A stretch of DNA of 64,000 nt from positions 1-64,000 of the forward strand of contig NZ_LT594782.1 of the NCBI RefSeq assembly GCF_900091705.1, read 5' to 3'. Shown in pieces: positions 44,758-52,320 of this stretch (position 1 is its first letter; the number at the start of each line of letters is the position of its first letter). A program made the translations under genes and the position numbers. The notes below the pieces were generated by a model. It was given only the letters and a program-made list of their open reading frames with translations, was not told where the DNA came from and searched no databases. The stretch is from Clostridium mediterraneense (lineage in GTDB: Bacteria; Bacillota; Clostridia; Clostridiales; Clostridiaceae).

Positions 44758-45012
44758 ATGGAAGATTTAACAAACTTCATTCCACATCAATTATTAATAT
44801 TAGTAGCTGCTCTCTACGTTATAGGAACTATCTTAAAGAAAACACCTAAAGTCCAGGATTGGATGATACCTTGGATATTATTAGTTATTGGAATTATATT
44901 TAGTGTAATTATTTGTGGCTTTAGTGCTACATCTATTTTACAAGGTATAATATGTAGCTTTGGATCTGTAGGAATTAATCAGCTTTATAAACAAACTGTC
45001 TCTAAAAGATAA
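44758..45012 (+). CDS. Phage holin-like membrane protein
   Basis: An 84-residue protein with two to three membrane helices (QLLILVAALYVIGTIL, then WMIPWILLVIGIIFSVIICG) and the loop KKTPKVQDW between them. It ends in the basic tail LYKQTVSKR. Length, helix layout and the tail fit clostridial phage holins that form the lysis pore. AGGGGGG precedes the ATG. No endolysin follows, although holin and endolysin genes are usually adjacent, so this is probably a remnant or a holin reused for toxin or autolysin release. Confidence 0.7.
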   Translation: MEDLTNFIPHQLLILVAALYVIGTILKKTPKVQDWMIPWILLVIGIIFSVIICGFSATSILQGIICSFGSVGINQLYKQTVSKR

Positions 45013-45111
45013 ATTAAGAAGTCCTTAATTTGGCTTTTTAATTTTACTAAAGAAGTTATAGCTTATTTTATACTATATAATTATATTTTAATATAAATTT
45101 ATTTTATATAT

Positions 45112-45130
45112 GATATTGAGTATCATTATC
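45112..45130. promoter_or_regulatory. Fur-box-like site
   Basis: The 19-mer GATATTGAGTATCATTATC matches the classical Fur box GATAATGATAATCATTATC at 16 of 19 positions. It lies 100 bases after the holin-like gene and about 115 bases before the promoter of the ncRNA candidate. Confidence 0.45.
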
Positions 45131-45243
45131 ATATATTGAAAAATATAATGTATTTTTAATAAAATATTATATTTAATATATAATCAGTAACTTTATAGAT
45201 ATAAAAGTAGCTTAAAATTTAATAATATAATATATATAGTAAA

Positions 45244-45272
45244 TTGCTTTAATATAATTGATATGATAAAAT
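45244..45272 (+). promoter_or_regulatory. Promoter of the structured ncRNA candidate
   Basis: TTGCTT (45244-45249), 17-base spacer and TAAAAT (45267-45272) with an upstream TG at the extended -10 position. It points towards a gene-free, structured region that ends in a terminator. Confidence 0.55.
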
Positions 45273-45278
45273 GAAATT

Positions 45279-45451
45279 CCAGGGCAATGATATCTAGTTA
45301 ATTGTATGATTATTGTTCTGTCTTTTGTTTGATTGTGCAACTAATTGTTGTATTTTTATAGATTTTCGTTTAATCCCAGTGACTCCATATTACGGGAAAG
45401 TATTAATAAGGATATAGTTAAAATTTATTTTAACTATACCCTTATTTTTTT
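45279..45451 (+). ncRNA. Structured non-coding RNA, about 172 nt (6S-like candidate)
   Basis: A promoter, a body without an open frame and a strong terminator (stem TATAGTTAAAA/TTTTAACTATA at 45413-45438, then eight T residues) define a discrete transcript. The body is locally richer in GC than the flanks and can close on itself: ATCTA 45292-45296 pairs with TAGAT 45359-45363, AATGA 45286-45290 with TCGTT 45366-45370, and GGG 45282-45284 with CCC 45375-45377, with small internal loops between. Size, long rod shape with interruptions, and stand-alone transcription are compatible with 6S RNA. Sequence identity was not tested, and another small RNA is equally possible. Confidence 0.5.
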
Positions 45452-45524
45452 AGTTTATTAATTCTTAAGTTTGAAATTTATATATTATATATATTATTTG
45501 AATAAAAATTAATTTAATAAAATA

Positions 45525-45558
45525 TAAAAAGACCTTCAATAAAGAAGGTCTTTTAAAA
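45525..45558 (-). terminator. Terminator of the HAD phosphatase pair
   Basis: Arms AAAAAGACCTTC and GAAGGTCTTTT. On the minus strand it is followed by T residues. Confidence 0.8.
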
Positions 45559-45578
45559 AATAATCTAATAAATATAGA

Positions 45579-46370
45579 CTATTTTTTATCTAATATATAT
45601 TGTTTTATAATCTTAACAACTCCATTTTCTTTATTAGATGGGGCTACATAATTTGCATGGTTTTTAACATAATCAGATGCATTATCCATAGCAAAGCTAT
45701 ACTTTGCTGATTTAAGTAATTCTAAATCATTTAAACCATCACCAAAAACCATAGTTTCTTCTTCAGAAATATTAAGCTTTTCTTGTAATTTCTTTATAGC
45801 TTTACCTTTATCAGCATCCTTATTTAACATATGTAACCATAGGTTCATAGATGTTGTCATACTTAAATCATTTTTATATTTTTCTTGAAAACTTTCATAT
45901 AAAGCTGAAATTGTACCATCTAATTTAGCTATAGTCATACTTATAACTGGTTCTTTTATCTCTTTTAAATCATCTATTATAGATACATTTTCATAAAATC
46001 TAATAACAGTATTATTAAATTCTTCATTATTACCTTCTAAATATGCCATATCTTCAGTTGATATAACTAGATTAAGCTTGTCCTTTCTAGCGATATCTAT
46101 TACTGAATTAACAATATATTCATCTATCTCTGTTTTATAAAAAGATTCTCCCATAAATTCGCCACAGCTACCATTTTCAAAGATTATTCCTATTCTATCT
46201 ACAATAGGATTTAACATTTTATATTGATTAGCTTTTTGTCTACCACTAGCTGCAGTAAATTTTATTCCTCTTCTATCTAACTCTTCAAATACTTCGAAAA
46301 ATTCTTCTGGAACTAACTCATTTTCATTTAATAATGTTCCATCCATATCTGCTGCTATAAGTTTTATCAT
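45579..46370 (-). CDS. Cof-type HAD phosphatase (second of pair)
   Basis: A 263-residue HAD-IIB hydrolase. Motif I is AADMDGTLLNE with the nucleophile and acid/base aspartates, motif II lies in FTAASGR, and motif III/IV includes KGKAIKKL and FGDGLNDLELL. Cof-type enzymes dephosphorylate sugar phosphates, FMN or other small metabolites, so the substrate is undefined. The ATG overlaps the stop of the upstream paralogue by four bases (ATGA), so the two are translationally coupled. Confidence 0.9.
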   Translation of the reverse strand: MIKLIAADMDGTLLNENELVPEEFFEVFEELDRRGIKFTAASGRQKANQYKMLNPIVDRIGIIFENGSCGEFMGESFYKTEIDEYIVNSVIDIARKDKLNLVISTEDMAYLEGNNEEFNNTVIRFYENVSIIDDLKEIKEPVISMTIAKLDGTISALYESFQEKYKNDLSMTTSMNLWLHMLNKDADKGKAIKKLQEKLNISEEETMVFGDGLNDLELLKSAKYSFAMDNASDYVKNHANYVAPSNKENGVVKIIKQYILDKK

Positions 46371-47167
46371 AATGTTTCTCCATCTATAATAATCTTCTTA
46401 ATAGTTTCTAATACTCCATTTTTATTATAAGCTGGTGCTATATGTTTAGCATGTGCTTTGATTTCATCTCTAGCATTTTCCATAGCAAATGCATATTCAT
46501 CAGCTAATTCTATCATTTCTATATCACCATCATCATCACCAAAAGTCATCATTTCTGAACCTTTGATTCCTAATTTTTCTTGGATCATCTTTACAGCATA
46601 ACCTTTTGTTATTCCTTTATTAACTAAATGTATCCAGAATCCCATTGATGTTGCTAATTGTAATTTATCTCCGAAGTTAGGTTCAATTATATTGTGAAAA
46701 TGATCCCATATTCCATCTAAATCACATACATTACATTTTATTATTTCATCATCAACTTTTGTTAAATCATCAACTATTTCTAAATTCGCAAAGAAGTTAC
46801 TTGCTTTATCTATAAATGCTGGATTTCTTGATTCTATATAAGCTGTATCTTTTGCACCTAATAATATATCTAAATTATTTTCTCTACCAATTCTTATAAA
46901 TTCTTGTACTATTTCATTATCGATAACACTCTTGTAAAGAACTTCTCCATTTAATGAAGCACAACTTCCATTTTCGTATACAAATATAATATTATCTTTT
47001 TCATGTTTAAATGTTTCCATCATACTTGCACCTTGTCTACCACTAGCAGCAAGTAATTTTATATTTTTTTCTTTTAATTTTTCAAATATATCAAAAAATG
47101 ATTCATCTAATATATATCCTTCACCTAATAGTGAGTTGTCCATATCTGTTGCTATTAATTTTATCAT
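46367..47167 (-). CDS. Cof-type HAD phosphatase (first of pair)
   Basis: A 266-residue paralogue of the next gene, with motif I in ATDMDNSLLGE, motif II in LLAASGRQG, KGYAVKMIQEKLG and FGDDDGDIEMI. In motif I the usual DMDGT is DMDNS, and in motif IV GDGxND has become GDDDGD, so it has drifted from consensus. That may signal a different substrate. AAAGGAGA precedes the ATG. A Fur-box-like site lies about 70 bases upstream. Confidence 0.88.
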   Translation of the reverse strand: MIKLIATDMDNSLLGEGYILDESFFDIFEKLKEKNIKLLAASGRQGASMMETFKHEKDNIIFVYENGSCASLNGEVLYKSVIDNEIVQEFIRIGRENNLDILLGAKDTAYIESRNPAFIDKASNFFANLEIVDDLTKVDDEIIKCNVCDLDGIWDHFHNIIEPNFGDKLQLATSMGFWIHLVNKGITKGYAVKMIQEKLGIKGSEMMTFGDDDGDIEMIELADEYAFAMENARDEIKAHAKHIAPAYNKNGVLETIKKIIIDGETL

Positions 47168-47238
47168 TTGTATATCTCCTTTAAAGATCTGTATAAATTA
47201 TGTTTTGATTTTATATCATGTTATTCTTTTCGTAAATT

Positions 47239-47257
47239 GATATTAATTATCATTCTC
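47239..47257 (-). promoter_or_regulatory. Fur-box-like site upstream of the HAD pair
   Basis: On the minus strand TGATAATTAATATCA fits the 7-1-7 Fur core TGATAATNATTATCA with one mismatch. It lies about 70 bases before the first HAD start and just upstream of a -10-like TATAAA/TAAAAT, a position suitable for iron-dependent control. Confidence 0.5.
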
Positions 47258-47534
47258 ATATTAAAAATATTATTAATGGATATAAAATTCACAATTAATG
47301 AGTACTTATTCTTATTTTTAAATAAAATATTCAATTAAATAATTAATATCATAAATTTATAGGTTTAAGACTTAGTTAATAATTAACAATAAATAAAATA
47401 CTCTATTATAGCTTATAAATATAGTAATATAGGCATTTTTCCTATTTATAGATAATATAAAAGTATTAAATTGGAATATTATCTTAATAATCTATAAAAT
47501 AATTAATTACTACTAAATATTAAGACTTTTTTAT

Positions 47535-47590
47535 AAAGAATATATAAGAAGAGGATAAATTTAAATTTATCCTCTTCTTATATATTCTTT
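47535..47590. repeat. 56-bp perfect palindrome, possible terminator
   Basis: Two 28-bp arms (47535-47562 and 47563-47590) are exact reverse complements with no spacer. The half-site begins AAAGAATATATAAGAAGAGG. It lies 65 bases beyond the stop of the minus-strand gene at 47655-47867 and could terminate it, although the following T tract on that strand is interrupted. Perfection over 56 bases exceeds any other terminator in the window. Confidence 0.8.
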
Positions 47591-47654
47591 GAATTTTTAA
47601 AGTATACTATCATTTAATTCTATGTTTTTAATTATTTTTTTAGTTTTAAAATAT

Positions 47655-47867
47655 CTATACCTTCTTTAATAATACTTCTTTACATCCTAAAAATACAGCA
47701 TCTCCATTTCCTATAAAGACCTTATAGTAAGTATCATCAATACTTATTATTGGACTAGATCCCTTAGCTATAATTCTAAATCTTTTATTTTGTTTTAAAA
47801 AATACTCATCCAAACCAGATAATAAACTTTCCATTGTGAAAAACTTTCTTTCTAAAATTATTTTCAC
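47655..47867 (-). CDS. Small protein, paralogue of 26833-27153
   Basis: A 70-residue soluble protein beginning MKIILERKFFTMESLLSGL. Its motif SPIISIDDTYYKVF matches NPILSINDFNYKLL of the 106-residue protein at 26833-27153, and the preceding helix also aligns. The start is a GTG ten bases after GGGGG. It is monocistronic. The family is not recognised. Two copies in 21 kb with different lengths suggest a Clostridium-type small-protein family with a conserved P-I-x-S-I-x-D core. Confidence 0.6.
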   Translation of the reverse strand: MKIILERKFFTMESLLSGLDEYFLKQNKRFRIIAKGSSPIISIDDTYYKVFIGNGDAVFLGCKEVLLKKV

Positions 47868-48144
47868 TTTATTAAAGCCCCCAATATATTTATATATTAT
47901 AAATATATTTATTAATATTTGATTTTGTCATTATAAGATTAAATTAAATTATGAAAATGAATTTTAGATTTAAATTATTTGGTAGTAAACCTCAATAAAA
48001 AATCTAGAATTAAATATATAAAAGTAATATCCTGTAGTATTACTTTAACTCCTAAAAAGATATTACTTTCTAATATTCTTGAAAGTTTTTTAAAGAATAC
48101 TAATAAAAATTCAATTAATAAATATTTAAATATAATAGAATAAT

Positions 48145-48180
48145 AAAAATAGCACTAGTATTCTCTAGTGCTATTTTTAT
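48145..48180 (-). terminator. Terminator of the polysaccharide deacetylase gene
   Basis: Arms AAAATAGCACTAG and CTAGTGCTATTTT. On the minus strand T residues follow. Confidence 0.85.
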
Positions 48181-48181
48181 A

Positions 48182-49711
48182 TTATGAATTTGATATTACA
48201 TCAAATGAATATCCTTGTGATTTATAGTATTGGATTAATTCTGGAAGAGCTTGTACTGTATTTCCCTTGATGTCATGCATAAGAAGAATTATATGGTGAT
48301 ATCCCTTAGTTTCCTTAATAGCATTATTTACAAGTTGAGATGGTGTGTAAGCCTTTCCTGTTGCGTCTCCTGTTTCAGCATTCCAATCTATTGAAGTAAT
48401 TCCTTCTTTTCTGAATTCACTATTTAATGCTGGTAAGTTCTGATCATGGTAGTATGCTCTTGACATATATCCACCTGGCATTCTTATAACTCTTGCATTA
48501 AAGTTTGGACCTAATATACTTCTCATTATACTATTAGTTTTATTTAATTCATTCATAAATGCAGTTACATTAACCTTATTTCCTGGGTATAACTTGCTAT
48601 AATTGTGGCTATATGAATGATCACCTATAGCATTTCCATCCATTATTTCTTCTTTTAGAAGATTTTGTTCTGTCTTTGTTTGAAGATTTGAACCTAATAC
48701 AAAGAATGTTGCATGTACTCCATATTTCTTAAGTATATTAAGTACTTTTGGTGTATTAACTGCACTTGGGCCATCATCAAATGTTAAGAAGATTTGCTTT
48801 CCGCCACCTTTGTAAGTACCATTTATCATTTGAGCTACTTCATTTGCTGGAACAGCATAACTCTTTGCTGAATAAATTATATTTCCATTTGGAATTATTT
48901 CATTGTTTGATCCTTTTGCACTACTTGATGTAGCTGTTGTTTTATTACTACTATTTGTATTTGCTTTATTAGCTGTATTCTTAGTAGGTGTAGTTTTATG
49001 TGATTCTGTCTTATTAACTGTTGGTTTAGTAGGTACAACTACTTTTGGGTTAGATGTAACATTACTTGTTGTTCCCTTTACACTATTTGATGAAGTAGTT
49101 GTTTTATTACTATTTACTATTCCTGAGATATTTTGATTTAAAGTTGCTACATATGTTTCATAGATATAACCTACCACTCCATTATAGCTTACTTTATACC
49201 ATTCTCCTTGTTTACCTAAAATATTTATATTAGTTTTATTTCCTAAATTATTTAAAATAGCTGAGTTCATAGTAGCATTTTGTCTTAAATGAACTGCTGA
49301 ACTTACATTTATAATCATACCTTTTTTATTGATAGAAGTATATGAAGCATTTACTCCACTTTCAATCTTTTGAAGATTTGATTTAGCTATATATCCAACT
49401 GCACCTGTTTCATGAATTTTTACTTTATAAAATCCATTAGTTGAACTTTGTATAGTAAGCATTTCTCCTACTGATATATAACTAGAAATCTTAGAACTTG
49501 TATTATCATTAGAATAAAGAACAAGTGGTGCACCTGTTGTATTAACTACAACTGCTTGGTTCCCATCATTTTGAACTACGTTACTTAAAAGAATTTTATT
49601 AACAGCATGTTTAGTATTAATATTCTCTGCTTTAGCTAAAGTAGTACTTCCTAAAACTGCGGATATTATAGCTCCACATGCTATAAGTTTTAATAAAGTT
49701 TTTCTTATCAT
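48182..49711 (-). CDS. Secreted SH3-SH3-polysaccharide deacetylase
   Basis: A 509-residue exoprotein: signal peptide (about 1-29), two bacterial SH3 domains (about 48-190), a Ser/Thr/Lys/Asn linker, then a NodB-type deacetylase. Motifs read: TFDDGP (metal/base), HSYSH (zinc histidines), RMPGG, DWN and LMHD. It should deacetylate peptidoglycan or another GlcNAc polymer, which would alter lysozyme sensitivity. The SH3 block is clearly paralogous to the one in the NlpC/P60 protein at 22538-24358. AAGGTGG is spaced for the ATG at 49711, and the upstream GTG lies inside that site. Confidence 0.9.
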   Translation of the reverse strand: MIRKTLLKLIACGAIISAVLGSTTLAKAENINTKHAVNKILLSNVVQNDGNQAVVVNTTGAPLVLYSNDNTSSKISSYISVGEMLTIQSSTNGFYKVKIHETGAVGYIAKSNLQKIESGVNASYTSINKKGMIINVSSAVHLRQNATMNSAILNNLGNKTNINILGKQGEWYKVSYNGVVGYIYETYVATLNQNISGIVNSNKTTTSSNSVKGTTSNVTSNPKVVVPTKPTVNKTESHKTTPTKNTANKANTNSSNKTTATSSSAKGSNNEIIPNGNIIYSAKSYAVPANEVAQMINGTYKGGGKQIFLTFDDGPSAVNTPKVLNILKKYGVHATFFVLGSNLQTKTEQNLLKEEIMDGNAIGDHSYSHNYSKLYPGNKVNVTAFMNELNKTNSIMRSILGPNFNARVIRMPGGYMSRAYYHDQNLPALNSEFRKEGITSIDWNAETGDATGKAYTPSQLVNNAIKETKGYHHIILLMHDIKGNTVQALPELIQYYKSQGYSFDVISNS

Positions 49712-50220
49712 GTATAAATCCACCTTTTCAGTATAAAATTTTTGGTTAAGGTAAATTTACTATTTAAAAATCTCTTTTTCAAATTAATAATTTTTATTAA
49801 ATAATAAAAATTATCCAACTTTAAATTAAATTAATATTAAAATATCTTTTTACTAAATAATTTAATATTATTTAGATTTTTATTCTAATATAGTTATAAA
49901 TGAAAATAAGATTTATTTATAACTATATCTAATTTTGATATTGATTTTAGTATAAAACTACTACTTATTTAACTATTTATTCATAAAAATAATTAAATTG
50001 TAAATTATTTTTATATAATAATATACTGTATAATAATTAAATTATTATATTTAAACAAATAAAAATAAAAACAAAGAAAATTTATTTAAATATTAAAATT
50101 AATATTTAATAAAAATGTATCTTTTATAGTTAAATAAGTTTTTATTAAAAATAATTTTAATAAAAAAAGTTTATTTTTTACAAATTATCATAGGGTATCT
50201 ACAATAATTAATTTGTAATT
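49712..50220. other. Long AT-rich intergenic region
   Basis: About 500 bases upstream of the deacetylase gene, almost entirely A and T, with many TTTAAAT-like words. The deacetylase promoter must lie here, but no hexamer pair stands out from the background. No open frame with a ribosome-binding site was seen. Confidence 0.4.
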
Positions 50221-50274
50221 AAACAAAAGGAGCATATTTAAAGCAGAATAAATTTCTGTTTTAAATATGCTCCT
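50221..50274 (-). terminator. Terminator of the tetR-type gene
   Basis: Arms GGAGCATATTTAAAGCAG and CTGTTTTAAATATGCTCC (one G-U). On the minus strand TTTTGTTT follows. Confidence 0.8.
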
Positions 50275-50304
50275 AAATAATGTTATTTCTAAGCTATTAA
50301 AATT

Positions 50305-50871
50305 TTATTTTTTATTAGAAAGAGAAAATATAAAATCATCTATCATAAATTGAAAACTATCTTCTAAATCTGCTTTTCCTTGAAAATATCCAAGAGAACA
50401 TAATGAAATAAATCCATGTAATGAGCTTCTTAATGCTCTACTTTTATGAGATAAATATATTTCATCATTAATATAAAAAGCTAAAATCTGACGAATAATC
50501 CCCATAGTTTCACTTACTAAGCGTTTTATCTCTTTGTTTTCTGCACTTGGAACATTCATAAAAAGTCCATAGGCAGTCTTATTCTTAAATGCAAACTCTC
50601 TATAGTTATAAGCAAATACTTTAATTGCTTCTTCACCACTTTTTCCAATTAATCCTTGCATTAGTTTCATATTTAATTGATTTAAAACGTATATAGTCAT
50701 TGCTATTTTAAGATCATCCATATTAGTAAAATGATTATATAGTGATGGGTACTTTATATCTAACTTTTCTGCAATCTTAGAAAAATTAACTTTACTAAGC
50801 CCAATTTCATCAGCTAATAAAAGAGTAACTTCAATAATTTTTTCCTTAGTTAAATTCCTTTTTTTCGCCAT
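50305..50871 (-). CDS. TetR/AcrR-family repressor of the MFS gene
   Basis: A 188-residue protein. Its N-terminal TetR helix-turn-helix contains LTKEKIIEVTLLLADEIGLS and FSKIAEKLDIKYPSLYNHFTN. The C-terminal ligand domain resembles the TetR_C_33/WHG-type group (LHGFISLCSLGYFQ). It is divergent from an MFS efflux gene, and the shared intergenic region holds a perfect palindrome across the MFS promoter. Classic drug-inducible repression is inferred. A ribosome-binding site AGGAGT lies before the ATG. Confidence 0.88.
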   Translation of the reverse strand: MAKKRNLTKEKIIEVTLLLADEIGLSKVNFSKIAEKLDIKYPSLYNHFTNMDDLKIAMTIYVLNQLNMKLMQGLIGKSGEEAIKVFAYNYREFAFKNKTAYGLFMNVPSAENKEIKRLVSETMGIIRQILAFYINDEIYLSHKSRALRSSLHGFISLCSLGYFQGKADLEDSFQFMIDDFIFSLSNKK

Positions 50872-50921
50872 TATATCACTCCTTATAACTTCATAAAGTA
50901 TTTTATCATAATAGAATATAT

Positions 50922-50950
50922 TTTACAAACTATAATTTATAGTTTATAAT
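50922..50950 (+). promoter_or_regulatory. MFS promoter with operator nested in the spacer
   Basis: TTTACA (50922-50927), exactly 17-base spacer, consensus TATAAT (50945-50950). The perfect palindrome AAACTATAA-T-TTATAGTTT (50927-50945) fills the whole spacer. A TetR-type dimer here would block RNA polymerase. Confidence 0.75.
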
Positions 50951-50976
50951 TATAAAATAAAGTGAGGTGTATACTA

Positions 50977-52167
50977 ATGAAAATGTGGAAAAGAAATTTA
51001 ATATTCTGCTGGTTTGGAATGTTCGTAACAGGAATAGGAATGAGTCAAATAGCCCCTATACTGCCAATTTACATAAAACATCTTGGAATTGAAAACACAT
51101 CTTTAATTGAACAACTCTCAGGAATAGCTTTTGGAGTTACTTTTATAATATCTGCCATTTTCTCACCAATTTGGGGACGTGCTGCTGATAAATTTGGAAG
51201 AAAACCTATGCTTTTAAGAGCAAGTCTTGGTATGGCAATAGTAATATTTACTATGGGATTTGCAAGAAATGTATATGAACTTATTGGTCTTAGATTATTA
51301 CAAGGTGTTATTTCTGGTTATAGTACAGCCTGTACTACTTTAATTGCAACTCAAACAGATAATGAAAATGCTGGTTGGGCTTTAGGTGTACTTTCAACAG
51401 CAAATATTGCTGGATCTTTACTAGGGCCATCAATTGGTGGGCTTATACAAGAGAATTTTGGTTCACAAAATGTATTTTTCATAACAGGTGCTCTTTTATT
51501 TATTGCATTTATTACAACAGTTATATTTGTAAAAGAATCATTTAAGCGTGAGGAGAAAGAGATACCTAATATGAAAGAAGTGTGGAGCTCTCTTCCAGAT
51601 AAGAATTTAACTATTATAATGTTTTTAACATCTTTCATATTAACTATTGCATTATATTCTGTAGAACCAATAATAACAGTATATATAAGTGAATTATCTA
51701 ATAATATAACTAATGTTGCTTTAATAGCTGGAATAGTATTTTCAGCTTCAGGGCTTGCAAATATAATTGCTGCTCCAAAGCTTGGAAAGATTTCTGATAA
51801 AATAGGGGCTCATAAAGTTATGCTATACTCTCTTATAGTTGCAGGTATAATCTTTATACCTCAAGCATTTGTAAAAAATCCATGGCAATTAATGATACTT
51901 AGATTTTTACTAGGTTTAGCACTAGCAGGACTAAATCCATCAGTTAATATAATTATAAAGAAAATTACACCAAGTTCTCTTACAGGTAGAGTCTTTGGTT
52001 TTAGTGTTTCAGCTAGATATTTAGGAGTATTTGGTGGTTCTATTTTAGGAGGTCAAGTTGCAGCTTATTTAGGTATAAGATATATATTCTTTATTACAAG
52101 TGCATTACTATTATTAAATGCAGTTTTAGTTTATTTCAAAGTTTATAAAAGACCTCTTCTAAATTAA
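50977..52167 (+). CDS. MFS multidrug efflux transporter
   Basis: A 396-residue protein with twelve membrane helices of the DHA1 drug/proton antiporter type: the loop 2-3 motif GRAADKFGRKPMLLRAS (motif A) and the helix 5 motif LSTANIAGSLLGPSIGG (motif C of drug exporters). A second motif-A copy, LGKISDKIGAHKVM, stands in the C-terminal half. It resembles MdtG/NorA-like pumps. The ATG at 50977 follows AGTGAGGTG. The GTG at 50962 is part of that site. It is under the adjacent TetR-type repressor. Confidence 0.88.
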   Translation: MKMWKRNLIFCWFGMFVTGIGMSQIAPILPIYIKHLGIENTSLIEQLSGIAFGVTFIISAIFSPIWGRAADKFGRKPMLLRASLGMAIVIFTMGFARNVYELIGLRLLQGVISGYSTACTTLIATQTDNENAGWALGVLSTANIAGSLLGPSIGGLIQENFGSQNVFFITGALLFIAFITTVIFVKESFKREEKEIPNMKEVWSSLPDKNLTIIMFLTSFILTIALYSVEPIITVYISELSNNITNVALIAGIVFSASGLANIIAAPKLGKISDKIGAHKVMLYSLIVAGIIFIPQAFVKNPWQLMILRFLLGLALAGLNPSVNIIIKKITPSSLTGRVFGFSVSARYLGVFGGSILGGQVAAYLGIRYIFFITSALLLLNAVLVYFKVYKRPLLN

Positions 52168-52181
52168 TAATCAAATATTAC

Positions 52182-52218
52182 AAAGGTGGATAAGTCCTCT
52201 TATCCACCTTTACTTTTT
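52182..52218 (+). terminator. Terminator of the MFS gene
   Basis: Arms AAAGGTGGATAAG and CTTATCCACCTTT followed by TACTTTTT. It can also act on the convergent ABC operon. Confidence 0.75.
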
Positions 52219-52320
52219 AATCTAATAATATTAATTTATCTCTTAAGACTATTTCATTTTTTTATCATAAAACTATTTAGGGAAAAGTTACTAATAACTA
52301 AAATATTTTTACTGCTCATA

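Noticed and set aside
45366-45390. tRNA 3'-end-like stretch as an attachment site remnant
   Set aside because: TTCG...TCCC...ACTCCA looks superficially like a T-arm and acceptor end, but the stem does not pair and the region is better explained by the ncRNA structure.
48903-49136. Plus-strand frame of leucine/valine-rich protein opposite the deacetylase linker
   Set aside because: Composition is the reverse complement of the Ser/Thr/Asn/Lys linker codons. No translation signals.
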